From positions 1 to 5,380 of the forward strand of contig JALOSH010000212.1 in assembly GCA_025458545.1 (NCBI GenBank): DNA of 5,380 bases, given 5' to 3'. The notes under the pieces were generated by a model. The model made no database searches. It saw only the letters and a list, made by a program, of their open reading frames with translations, and was not told the DNA's origin. The translations under genes and the position numbers were made by a program. The first letter of the stretch is position 1; each line of letters starts with the position of its first letter. Source of the stretch: Hydrogenophaga sp. (lineage in GTDB: Bacteria > Pseudomonadota > Gammaproteobacteria > Burkholderiales > Burkholderiaceae). Positions 1-5,380 of the stretch are shown one piece after another.

Positions 1-113
1 GTCAGCCGGTTTCAGTGTGACGCACAGTGTAGGACCCGGGCGGTGACAGGTGTTTGCTTTTCATGCCCGAATTCAGCACACTCAAGAAAGCTTCTTTCTC
101 CAAACAGCCTTCC
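1..113. other. Upstream segment before the Lrp-type regulator
   Basis: No gene is supported here. The hexamer CAGTGT occurs twice, at 13-18 and 25-30, 12 bases apart. Between them lies a short inverted repeat, TGTG-ACG-CACA (16-26). Such an arrangement could be part of an operator, because Lrp-family genes are often autoregulated, but the half-sites are only 4 bases long and chance is a fair explanation. In-frame alternative starts of the regulator fall in this stretch (TTG at 54, ATG at 63). They would add 20 or 17 residues that do not look like the family's N-terminus. Confidence 0.3.
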
Positions 114-539
114 ATGGAAACGATCGACAAGTTTGACCTCGCCATCCTGACCGAGCTGCAAAACGACGGCCGGCTCACCAACGCCGAACTCGCCAGCCGG
201 GTGGGCCTGTCGGCGGCGCCGTGCTGGCGGCGGGTGCGGGCGCTGGAAGAATCCGGCTTCATCACCGGCTACCGGGCCGAACTCAACCGCGACAAGATCG
301 GTCTCGGCGTGCTGGCCTTTGTGCGGCTGGACGCCGAACGCAACAGCGGCGACGTGACGCGCCAGCTCGAAGCGGCGATCCAGAAAATCCCCGAAATCGT
401 CAGTTGCTTCAGCCGTTTCGCGCGCGAGGTGCTGATCAACCTGCCCAATGTGAAAGACCTGCACACCAGCTTTTCGCTCGGCGAAGTCAAGTCCGCCAGC
501 GCGCTGCCGCTGGGCCACCTGCTCAGCAAAAAGACTTAG
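114..539 (+). CDS. Lrp/AsnC-family transcriptional regulator, RAM domain apparently shortened
   Basis: A DNA-binding regulator of the Lrp/AsnC (feast/famine) family, acting in the cytoplasm, usually in response to an amino acid or related small ligand. From ATG 114 it is 141 residues. The N-terminal winged HTH is intact: IDKFDLAILTELQNDGR (about 3-20), first helix of the HTH around LTNAELASRVGLS, recognition helix around APCWRRVRALEESG (34-48), then GFITGYRA. The C-terminus carries the family's closing strand and tail, SFSLGEVKSASALPL (119-133). Between EIVSCFS (ends at residue 100) and RFAREVLINLPNV, the usual stretch of about 20 residues holding the G-x-[YF]-[DE]-type ligand-site segment is absent, and the frame is kept. 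Family members are usually about 150-165 residues. The start at 114 places the conserved D-x-x-D/IL motif where the family has it. No good Shine-Dalgarno precedes it, so ATG 63 (17 more residues) remains possible. The ligand and targets cannot be told from sequence. Family assignment is firm; function is doubtful because of the gap. Confidence 0.88.
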   Translation: METIDKFDLAILTELQNDGRLTNAELASRVGLSAAPCWRRVRALEESGFITGYRAELNRDKIGLGVLAFVRLDAERNSGDVTRQLEAAIQKIPEIVSCFSRFAREVLINLPNVKDLHTSFSLGEVKSASALPLGHLLSKKT

Positions 540-546
540 GCACGGC

Positions 547-574
547 AGTCCGCGCCGGAACTTGAGGTTTTTTT
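547..574 (+). terminator. Possible weak terminator after the regulator
   Basis: An imperfect stem (AGTCCG pairing with CGGAACT around a 3-base loop, with one bulged A) is followed, five bases later, by seven consecutive T. The stem is short and not adjacent to the T-run, so intrinsic termination would be inefficient at best. Confidence 0.25.
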
Positions 575-658
575 CGACCGTCCATCGGCGCTGCTCGACC
601 GCTGAGAGAGCTTGTCGATGTAAGTCTTTGAAAGTGTGCGTTTTTGCCGCCGTTTGGC

Positions 659-687
659 TTGATGCATCCGGGGGCTTTCCGTACAGT
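659..687 (+). promoter_or_regulatory. Candidate sigma70-type promoter for the subunit gene
   Basis: TTGATG (659-664) and TACAGT (682-687) each match four of six consensus bases and are separated by exactly 17 bases. The pair lies about 80 bases upstream of the start codon at 767, leaving a plausible leader. The palindrome GATGCATC (661-668) overlaps the -35 element and could be an operator. Several weaker hexamer pairs can be found nearby, so this is a best guess rather than a clear promoter. Confidence 0.3.
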
Positions 688-755
688 CCGCCCATCGAAA
701 CAGCGCCCGCCGCGTACTCCCAAGGTATTCAGGTCGCACCCCATCCCCCTCTGTG

Positions 756-760
756 AAGGA
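756..760 (+). promoter_or_regulatory. Ribosome binding site fixing the GTG start at 767
   Basis: AAGGA lies six bases before the GTG at 767. It is the only convincing Shine-Dalgarno sequence in the window. It decides the start, because the codons that follow give a compact signal peptide while the upstream extension of the frame does not. Confidence 0.75.
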
Positions 761-766
761 AACGCC

Positions 767-1330
767 GTGAACAAGTCCCTGATCCTCAAGTCCGTCATCG
801 CCGTGTCCCTGGCGGTGCCCATGCTGGCTTCGGCCGAATCCGACCTGACCGTCGGCGCCGGTCCCGCTGCCGCCCGGCTGAACTTCCAGGTGATCGTTCC
901 CCGGGTCCTGTACCTGGCGGTCGGCACCGGCAACGCGACCCTGGCCGACGACACCACGGTGGACCTGCTGAGCTACGACTATTCCGGCAACGTGGCCGCC
1001 CTCGGCAACGGCACCGACTCGGCTGCCCAGGCGGTCAACGTGCGCGTGCTGGGCAACAACGGCCAGATACAGATCGCCGCCGCGGGTTCGGGCACCGGCC
1101 TGGTGAACAGCCTGATCCCGGCCGAGGTCATCCCATGGACCGAGATCCTGGCAACCTCGTCGGCAGCGACCTTCGCTGTCCCGGCCGTGGGCGGCACCGC
1201 CAACCCCACCCTCTCGGCGGGCCGGGTGACCAACCGCACCGCGGTCTGGAACTTCGCCTACTCGAACTCCGTCATCCCGGCGCCCGGCACCTACACCGGT
1301 CAGGTCACCTACACCGCCACCATGCCCTGA
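767..1330 (+). CDS. Secreted fimbrial-subunit-like protein, probable major subunit
   Basis: A 187-residue exported protein starting at GTG with a strong AAGGA ribosome binding site. The signal peptide is clear: positive start (MNKS..K), hydrophobic core IAVSLAVPML, and cleavage after ASA at residue 23. The mature part of about 164 residues has no cysteine. It is rich in Gly, Ala, Thr, Val and Asn with alternating hydrophobic residues, as expected of a beta-sandwich. It ends in a strand GTYTGQVTYT (174-183) followed by ATMP. A closing G-x-Y-type beta strand is common in chaperone-usher subunit families such as SCPU and DUF4402 proteins. The downstream gene at 1490 encodes a paralogue with the same ending, the motif RVLYLAVGTGN (46-56 here) matching RVFLHVGNG, and IPWTEI matching IPFSQI. 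Separate ribosome binding site, nearest promoter and trailing hairpins suggest it is the abundant structural subunit; this is inference. It is not recognised as a named fimbrial protein. Confidence 0.85.
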   Translation: MNKSLILKSVIAVSLAVPMLASAESDLTVGAGPAAARLNFQVIVPRVLYLAVGTGNATLADDTTVDLLSYDYSGNVAALGNGTDSAAQAVNVRVLGNNGQIQIAAAGSGTGLVNSLIPAEVIPWTEILATSSAATFAVPAVGGTANPTLSAGRVTNRTAVWNFAYSNSVIPAPGTYTGQVTYTATMP

Positions 1331-1348
1331 CGCATGGGTGAGCGCCGC

Positions 1349-1368
1349 GACCGGGGATAGACCCGGTT
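1349..1368 (+). other. Short hairpin just after the first subunit gene
   Basis: ACCGGG (1350-1355) pairs perfectly with CCCGGT (1362-1367) around the 6-base loop GATAGA, with an outer G-T wobble. It lies 19 bases past the stop codon. It could protect the 3' end of the subunit message or act with the stronger hairpin at 1375-1406. Confidence 0.45.
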
Positions 1369-1374
1369 CTGATC

Positions 1375-1414
1375 GACGGAGGGTCTGCATCGAGCGGCCC
1401 TCCGTTGTCGTTTG
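1375..1414 (+). terminator. Strong hairpin, probable partial terminator or mRNA stabiliser
   Basis: ACGGAGGG (1376-1383) pairs perfectly with CCCTCCGT (1398-1405). Wobble and GC pairs extend it to about 11 base pairs around a 10-base loop. The sequence after it, TGTCGTTTG, is only moderately T-rich, so termination is likely incomplete. It sits between the first subunit gene and the four-gene cluster, where partial read-through would lower expression of the assembly genes relative to the subunit. The stem is seen directly; the role is inferred. Confidence 0.6.
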
Positions 1415-1489
1415 AAACAGTGCCGTGCTCAAGCGCCCGGCCCCGCCAGCCGATGCGCCAGGGAACCCTGGCCACAGACGCCCGTCACA

Positions 1490-2131
1490 ATGTTGACCAT
1501 GAAGCTTCGCCTCCCAGCCCCATCGTTCCGACCGCTCGCCGCGGCCGGGCTGGTGCTGCTGGTCTGCGCGCCCCTGACCAGCGCCCACGCCTGGTCGCTC
1601 AGCGTCGCCGCCGCTTCGCGACGCGTGTTCCTTCATGTAGGCAACGGCACGGCCAACGCCGACAACGGCACCATCAACCAGGTCAGCGTCACCGTGAGCG
1701 GAGCGCAGCTGATCGCAGGTACGCCTCTGGCCATGACCAGCAACAGCACGCAGTCGGCCAGCTTGTTCGACGGCTTCAACACTTGCCCCACGCCCGCTTC
1801 GCAAATCCTGGTGGGGGCTTCCTACCGCCGCAGCAGCGCGACCGACGGCCCGGCCAGCGCCACGCTGCGCGTGACCTCGCCCGCCAATCTGGTGAGCGCC
1901 GCGGGCGACACCATTCCGTTCAGCCAGATCAGCTGGACCGTGGCGGCCCCCGGCAGCGGCGTGCCCAACGTCATTCCGGCAGGCACTTTCAGCGGCACCG
2001 CCCAGACGCTGACCACCGTTCCCGCCAACACCTACATCGAAAACTGCCACAGCTTCGTCTACGCCAACAGCGCCATCCGCGCCGCGGGCACCTACACCGG
2101 GCAGGTGACCTACACCCTGACCAGTCCATGA
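1490..2131 (+). CDS. Secreted fimbrial-subunit-like protein, second paralogue
   Basis: A 213-residue exported protein from ATG 1490; ATG 1499 gives 210 residues and an equally good signal peptide (MKLRLPAPSFR, then a hydrophobic stretch to SAHA, cleavage before W35). Neither start has a clear ribosome binding site. The cysteine in the hydrophobic core (LLVC) is not a proper lipobox. The mature protein is a predicted all-beta domain of about 179 residues. Two cysteines, C99 (NTCP) and C186 (ENCH), could form a disulfide. It ends in GTYTGQVTYTLTSP, nearly the same as the ending of the protein encoded at 767-1330, and shares RVFLHVGNG and IPFSQI-type motifs with it, so the two are paralogues. 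It is longer, has cysteines where the other has none, and heads the cluster with chaperone and usher-like genes. It may therefore be a minor, adaptor or tip subunit (inference). Its stop overlaps the next start as ATGA. Confidence 0.85.
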   Translation: MLTMKLRLPAPSFRPLAAAGLVLLVCAPLTSAHAWSLSVAAASRRVFLHVGNGTANADNGTINQVSVTVSGAQLIAGTPLAMTSNSTQSASLFDGFNTCPTPASQILVGASYRRSSATDGPASATLRVTSPANLVSAAGDTIPFSQISWTVAAPGSGVPNVIPAGTFSGTAQTLTTVPANTYIENCHSFVYANSAIRAAGTYTGQVTYTLTSP

Positions 2132-2589
2132 ACGCTGTGCGCTTGCTCTCCCTCTGGGTGCTGGGCCTGCTGCTGGGTGGCGCCGCGCTGGCCAACCCGC
2201 ACCGACTCGACGATTCGGGCAGCCACACCGTGCCGCCCAATGTGCAGATGCAGTGGCGGCCGCTGTCGGCCAGCGGCGGCGCCGAACCGGGCATGGAAGC
2301 CTGGCTGCGGGTGAACCTGCGCATCGACACGCGCGAGTGGGTGGGCCGCAGCGGCCGCATCTACATGGTGTTGCCGCGCGACGAGGCCTCCACCATCGAA
2401 GCCGTCTGGACCACACAGGGCCGACTGCTGCCCGGGCGGCTGGTGTCGGGCGATCGCACGCTGGTGCACAGCGGCGCCATCACCACCGCCACGCTGGAAG
2501 ACCAGCTCCTGGTGCGCCTGCGCAGCGGCGCGGACTGGCAAGGCAACAGCCGCCGGTTGAACTTCCACTTCGAACTCGACGCCGACTGA
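2128..2589 (+). CDS. Small secreted protein of unrecognised family in the fimbria-like cluster
   Basis: A 153-residue protein with a clean signal peptide (MNAVRLL, hydrophobic LWVLGLLLGGAALA, likely cleavage after ALA at about residue 22). The mature part of about 131 residues has no cysteine. It looks like an all-beta domain with strands such as AWLRVNLRID, SGRIYMVLP, RTLVHSGAI, DQLLVRLRSG and RLNFHFELDAD at the C-terminus. It has no membrane segment after the signal and no motif of the two subunit paralogues, so it is not a third copy. The start overlaps the preceding stop (ATGA) and the next gene follows after 2 bases, with no ribosome binding sites of their own, so translation is probably coupled. 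Position between subunit and chaperone genes suggests a periplasmic or surface accessory component, such as an initiator, tip or adaptor. I do not recognise the family, and the function is open. Confidence 0.85.
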   Translation: MNAVRLLSLWVLGLLLGGAALANPHRLDDSGSHTVPPNVQMQWRPLSASGGAEPGMEAWLRVNLRIDTREWVGRSGRIYMVLPRDEASTIEAVWTTQGRLLPGRLVSGDRTLVHSGAITTATLEDQLLVRLRSGADWQGNSRRLNFHFELDAD

Positions 2590-2591
2590 GC

Positions 2592-3404
2592 ATGCCGATC
2601 GCCAACCCATTCCCCGCCCTGCGCCTGCTGGTGCTGACCGGTCTTGCCCTGACCACCCTGCCCGCCGCCTTCGCACAAGGTTTTGCCGCCTACATTTCGC
2701 CGCCGCGCTTCGAGTTGCAGGCCCAGCCGGGGCAGCGCCTGCGCGAGGTGATGGAGATCCAGCACGTGGGCCAGCAAAAAGGCAACTACCGCGTTTACAC
2801 CAACGACTGGACCTTCGGACCCGACAACGCGGTGACCTTCAGCAACGAGCTGAGTGCCGACAGCTGCCGCCCCTGGGTGGCGATCGAGCGGCGCGAGCTC
2901 AGCATCGAGCCCGGCGCGCGCTACCGCTTCCGCTTCGAGATCACGCCGCCGCCCGGCACCGCGCCGCGCGAGTGCCGCTTTGCCATCATGGTGGAGGGAC
3001 TGGACCCGGCGCGGGTGCAGGGCGCGGTGAGCTTTCCGGTCGGCGGGCGCATCGGCGTCATCGTCTACGCGGCCATCGGCGGCGCCGCGCCCCGGCTGGA
3101 GATCGTCGGCACCCGCGTGGAACAGCTGCAGGGCCAGCCCACCGCCGTGCTCGATGTGCGCAACAGCGGCAACGCCCACGGCCGCCTCAGTGGCTTCGTG
3201 AACGGGCGCGATGCCAGCGGCGCCCGCTTCGAGTTGGCCCCCGCCGATCTGCCCATCCTGCCCGGCGAAACCCGCCGCGTGCCGCTGGGTCCCATGGCAG
3301 AAGACGGCAAATCCGCACCTCGGCCCACCTTCCCGCTGCGGGTGCAGGGCGAACTCGAATGGGGCCAGAACCGCGTGCCGCTGGACGCGAGCTTCAACCC
3401 ATGA
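2592..3404 (+). CDS. PapD-like periplasmic pilus-assembly chaperone
   Basis: A 270-residue periplasmic protein resembling the two-domain immunoglobulin-fold chaperones that hold fimbrial subunits before delivery to an outer-membrane usher. The signal peptide runs to AFA (residue 28), with mature start at Q29. Domain 1 (about 30-150) opens with YISPPRFELQAQPG, the first strand and turn typical of these chaperones. It then carries NYRVYTNDW, RPWVAIERRELSIEPG and YRFRFEITPPPGT, matching the family's pattern of a tryptophan, then a proline-glycine turn and an R-x-R-type strand. C92 and C128 may form a disulfide inside this domain. The hinge is near GGRIGVIVYAAIGG (151-164). Domain 2 follows, with LDVRNSGNAHGRLSG and a second proline-glycine turn, LPILPGETRRV. 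It is somewhat longer than classical PapD/FimC-type proteins (about 230-245 residues including signal). The first-strand arginine, R39, could correspond to the subunit-anchoring Arg of PapD, but that needs alignment. It is translationally coupled to its neighbours. Confidence 0.8.
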   Translation: MPIANPFPALRLLVLTGLALTTLPAAFAQGFAAYISPPRFELQAQPGQRLREVMEIQHVGQQKGNYRVYTNDWTFGPDNAVTFSNELSADSCRPWVAIERRELSIEPGARYRFRFEITPPPGTAPRECRFAIMVEGLDPARVQGAVSFPVGGRIGVIVYAAIGGAAPRLEIVGTRVEQLQGQPTAVLDVRNSGNAHGRLSGFVNGRDASGARFELAPADLPILPGETRRVPLGPMAEDGKSAPRPTFPLRVQGELEWGQNRVPLDASFNP

Positions 3405-5380
3405 CACCGGGGCGGCGCCGCGCACCGCTGGCCCGCTGCCTGGCGTTTGCCGTGGGCCTGGTCTGCCTGCCGTTTGTGCACGCCCAGACCGCGCCGGCCG
3501 CCGCGCCGACCGTTGCGTCGGCGCCCTACCAGGACCGTGTGATGGACGATCTGTCCACGCCCGACGCCGCCGCCGGTGCGCCCGAGCCCGCTTACGATGG
3601 CAGCGGCTGGCCGCGCTTTCTGCGGCTCGAAACGCGCCTGGGCACCGAGCCATTCGACGCGTCGAACCGCACACGCGCGGGCTTCGCCGTTTACGGCCTG
3701 ATCGACACCCCCAACCACGGCAGCCTGTCGATCGACGGCAGCCACAGCCCGCATGTTGGGCGCGGCACCATCACCCTGCGACAGCGCGCCCTGCCGCTGG
3801 CTGGCGGCTGGCTGGCAAACCACGAGTTGGGCATTCTCAACACACCGCTGCCCGAGATCGCGCGCCGACCCTCGCGCGTGCTGCTGCCCACCGCCATCGT
3901 GCAAGGCGTGGGTGGCGCCTGGGAACACGCGGCCACCGGCTGGCAGATCCAGGCCAGCCAGGGCGAACCCGGCCGGCTCGACGGCCAACCCACCAGCGTG
4001 TTCCGCCCCGGCAGCGGCGAGCGCCGCAGCCTGGGCCTGCAGTGGCACGCGGGCGCGAGCGACACCCAGACCACCGACCCGCTGGCCCGCCCCGGCTGGA
4101 CACTGGCGGCGCAGGTCGAAAGCGCGCGCCAGATCTCGCTGATCGACCAACCCCTGTTGCCCAGCGACCGCTTCGATGCCGACTCCACCCTGCTCGCCGC
4201 CCGCCACGAAACCGGCGACCGACGCCTGCAGGCACAGCTGGTGCAAACGCGCGGCGGCGCCACCGACAGCAACAGCCGAGGCTTCTGGATCGACGCCGAA
4301 TGGGACGAAGGCCCGCGCCGCCACGGCGCTGGTCTGTACCGGCTCGAACCCAACCTCAACTGGGCTGGCCAGCCCATGGCCAGCGACGTCGAAGGCGCCA
4401 CCCTGCGCAGCGCCTGGCGCACCCGCCAGTGGTCGGCCGAAGCCTCGGTGGACTGGCTGCGTTCTGTGAGCGGCGCCAGCGCCGATGGCAGTTACCTCAC
4501 CGCCAGCGGCCGCCGCCGCATGGGCCCCGACAGCCAGCTCGGCGCCGGGGTCTCGCTGCGCGACTTCAACGGCCGCGCCTGGAGCAGCTACGGCGACTGG
4601 CGCTGGGGCAACGCCTGGGGCCGCAGCGGCTTGCGGCTCGACCTGTCGGGCGGCGCCAGCGAGGCCAGCGAACAGCGCCTCAGTTACGACCAGGAATGGC
4701 GCGTGCCACAAGGCTGGACCCTGTCCACCAGCCTGGCCCTGGGCCGCGCCGCCGCCTGGCGCGATGAACCCGCACAAAACCTGTGGGCCGCCGCGCTCAG
4801 CCTGGCCGCCCCGCTCACGCCGCGCGCCGGCCTGCGCGCCAGCCTCGACACCGAACAACGCAGCGGCGGCGAACGCCAGCACAGCCTGAGCGTGGGCGCC
4901 AACTGGCGCATCAACACCCGCTGGAGCCTGGAAGGCCAGGCCAACCGCAACATCGGGCGCAGGCTGGACGGTTTTTCGCTCGATCCGCTAGCACCGCCCA
5001 GCAACACCACGCTCAGCACCAGCGACCGGTCCTTCTACGCCGTGCTGCGCTACGAATGGCAGGCCGGTACCCGCCGCGCACCGCTGGGAGGCCGCGCTCA
5101 GGAAGGCGGTGGCCGCATCCAGGGCACGGTGTACCTCGACGCCAACCGCAGCGGCACCCAGGAGGCCAGCGAGATCGGCGCCGCCGACGTGACCGTGACC
5201 CTGGACAACCGCTACGCCGTGCGCACCGACGCGCAGGGCCGCTTCGAATTCCCGTTTGTCGCCACCGGGGTACGCACCGTCACCGTGCGCAACGAGACCC
5301 TGCCGCTGCCCTGGAGCGTGGTGGACGACGGCCAGGTGAAGGTGGACCTGCGGCTGCGCGACACGGTGAGCCTCAGCATC
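3401..5380 (+). CDS. Usher-like outer-membrane barrel protein with SdrD_B-like domain (3' end outside the window)
   Basis: An open frame of 660 codons with no stop before the right edge, starting at an ATGA overlap with the chaperone gene. The signal peptide (MTPGRRR, hydrophobic LAFAVGLVCLPF, cleavage after VHA at residue 28) is followed by an Ala/Pro-rich linker to about residue 65. A region from about 70-200 (FLRLETRLG, FAVYGLIDTPNHG, LGILNTPLPEI) may be an N-terminal domain plus first strands. From about 205 to 560 there is a series of alternating amphipathic strands rich in Trp, Tyr and Arg, for example TLRSAWRTRQWSAEASVDWL, GLRLDLSGG, HSLSVGANWRIN and SFYAVLRYEWQ, as in an outer-membrane beta-barrel. 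Residues 571-630 fit an SdrD_B/carboxypeptidase-regulatory-like beta-sandwich: G-x-V-x-x-D-x-N, GTQEASEIG, VTVTLDN, TDAQGRFEFPFV. The gene partners suggest it is the secretion pore or anchor for the two subunits. It does not show obvious FimD-type sequence, and whether more barrel follows the sandwich cannot be seen. Confidence 0.8.
   Translation, partial: MTPGRRRAPLARCLAFAVGLVCLPFVHAQTAPAAAPTVASAPYQDRVMDDLSTPDAAAGAPEPAYDGSGWPRFLRLETRLGTEPFDASNRTRAGFAVYGLIDTPNHGSLSIDGSHSPHVGRGTITLRQRALPLAGGWLANHELGILNTPLPEIARRPSRVLLPTAIVQGVGGAWEHAATGWQIQASQGEPGRLDGQPTSVFRPGSGERRSLGLQWHAGASDTQTTDPLARPGWTLAAQVESARQISLIDQPLLPSDRFDADSTLLAARHETGDRRLQAQLVQTRGGATDSNSRGFWIDAEWDEGPRRHGAGLYRLEPNLNWAGQPMASDVEGATLRSAWRTRQWSAEASVDWLRSVSGASADGSYLTASGRRRMGPDSQLGAGVSLRDFNGRAWSSYGDWRWGNAWGRSGLRLDLSGGASEASEQRLSYDQEWRVPQGWTLSTSLALGRAAAWRDEPAQNLWAAALSLAAPLTPRAGLRASLDTEQRSGGERQHSLSVGANWRINTRWSLEGQANRNIGRRLDGFSLDPLAPPSNTTLSTSDRSFYAVLRYEWQAGTRRAPLGGRAQEGGGRIQGTVYLDANRSGTQEASEIGAADVTVTLDNRYAVRTDAQGRFEFPFVATGVRTVTVRNETLPLPWSVVDDGQVKVDLRLRDTVSLSI

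Larger units (their letters stand above)
540..766. other. Intergenic region between regulator and first subunit gene
   Basis: A 227-base gap without a supported gene, less GC-rich than its flanks. It holds a run of seven T (568-574) after an imperfect hairpin (AGTCCG 547-552 with CGGAACT 556-562, one bulged base), which may be a weak terminator for the regulator. It also holds a candidate promoter at 659-687, an 8-base palindrome GATGCATC (661-668) overlapping that promoter's -35 element, and the ribosome binding site at 756-760. Open frames running through it into the next gene are extensions upstream of the real start. Confidence 0.5.

Noticed and set aside
54..113. Longer N-terminus of the Lrp-type regulator from TTG 54 or ATG 63
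   Set aside because: The extra residues do not resemble the family's N-terminus and no good ribosome binding site supports them. ATG 114 is preferred, but ATG 63 cannot be excluded.
545..694. Repeated CAGTCCGC at 546-553 and 684-691 as a regulatory repeat
   Set aside because: Only eight bases, widely spaced and present twice, which is consistent with chance.
1499..1594. Lipoprotein signal in the second subunit (LLVC)
   Set aside because: Val before Cys does not fit the lipobox, and a normal signal peptidase I site (SAHA before W) follows.
1405..2127. Upstream extension of the small secreted protein's frame
   Set aside because: The extension is Arg/Gln/His-rich and overlaps the second subunit gene in another frame. 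The ATG at 2128 gives a proper signal peptide.
536..2416. 626-residue open frame on the minus strand
   Set aside because: It lies opposite three well-supported + strand genes and their intergenic regions, its protein is low-complexity Gly/Ala/Arg-rich with no domain, and long antisense frames are expected at this GC content.
3211..4767. 518-residue + strand frame inside the chaperone and barrel genes
   Set aside because: The product is Arg/Pro/Ala-rich without domain structure, whereas the overlapping frame from 3401 gives a signal peptide, barrel strands and a beta-sandwich domain.
3065..4882. 605-residue open frame on the minus strand
   Set aside because: It mirrors the chaperone and barrel genes, is an Ala/Gly-rich composition artefact, and has no signal peptide or recognisable domain.
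1..5380. CRISPR array, tRNA, rRNA, insertion sequence or attachment site
   Set aside because: No regularly spaced repeats, no cloverleaf-like sequence, no transposase frame and no terminal inverted repeats were seen on either strand.

Overview
This is a GC-rich window with codon use strongly biased to G/C in the third position. Together with the style of its secreted proteins, this suggests a high-GC betaproteobacterium, possibly a Comamonadaceae-type Burkholderiales; that assignment is inference only. Every supported gene is on the + strand. The long open frames on the opposite strand and in other frames are by-products of the base composition.

Layout: (1) a short upstream segment (1-113); (2) an Lrp/AsnC-family regulator (114-539) that appears to lack about 20 residues in the middle of its ligand-binding RAM domain; (3) a 227-base intergenic region (540-766) with a T-run after the regulator, a candidate sigma70-type promoter and a clear ribosome binding site; (4) a secreted all-beta protein (767-1330), followed by two hairpins; (5) a tightly packed set of four genes, two of whose junctions are ATGA overlaps and one a 2-base gap: a second secreted subunit-like protein (1490-2131), a small secreted protein of unrecognised family (2128-2589), a PapD-like periplasmic chaperone (2592-3404) and a large outer-membrane, usher-like protein (from 3401 past the right edge).

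Taken together, genes 767-5380 read as a non-canonical chaperone-usher-like surface-structure locus. Two paralogous exported subunits share a C-terminal beta-strand motif (GTYTGQVTYT). A periplasmic chaperone would hold the subunits, and an outer-membrane barrel with an SdrD_B/carboxypeptidase-regulatory-like beta-sandwich near residues 571-630 would secrete or anchor them. The first subunit gene has its own ribosome binding site and is followed by a hairpin. This is the arrangement expected if it is the abundant subunit and read-through supplies less of the assembly proteins. The usher-like gene is cut by the window edge, so its full domain order is unknown.
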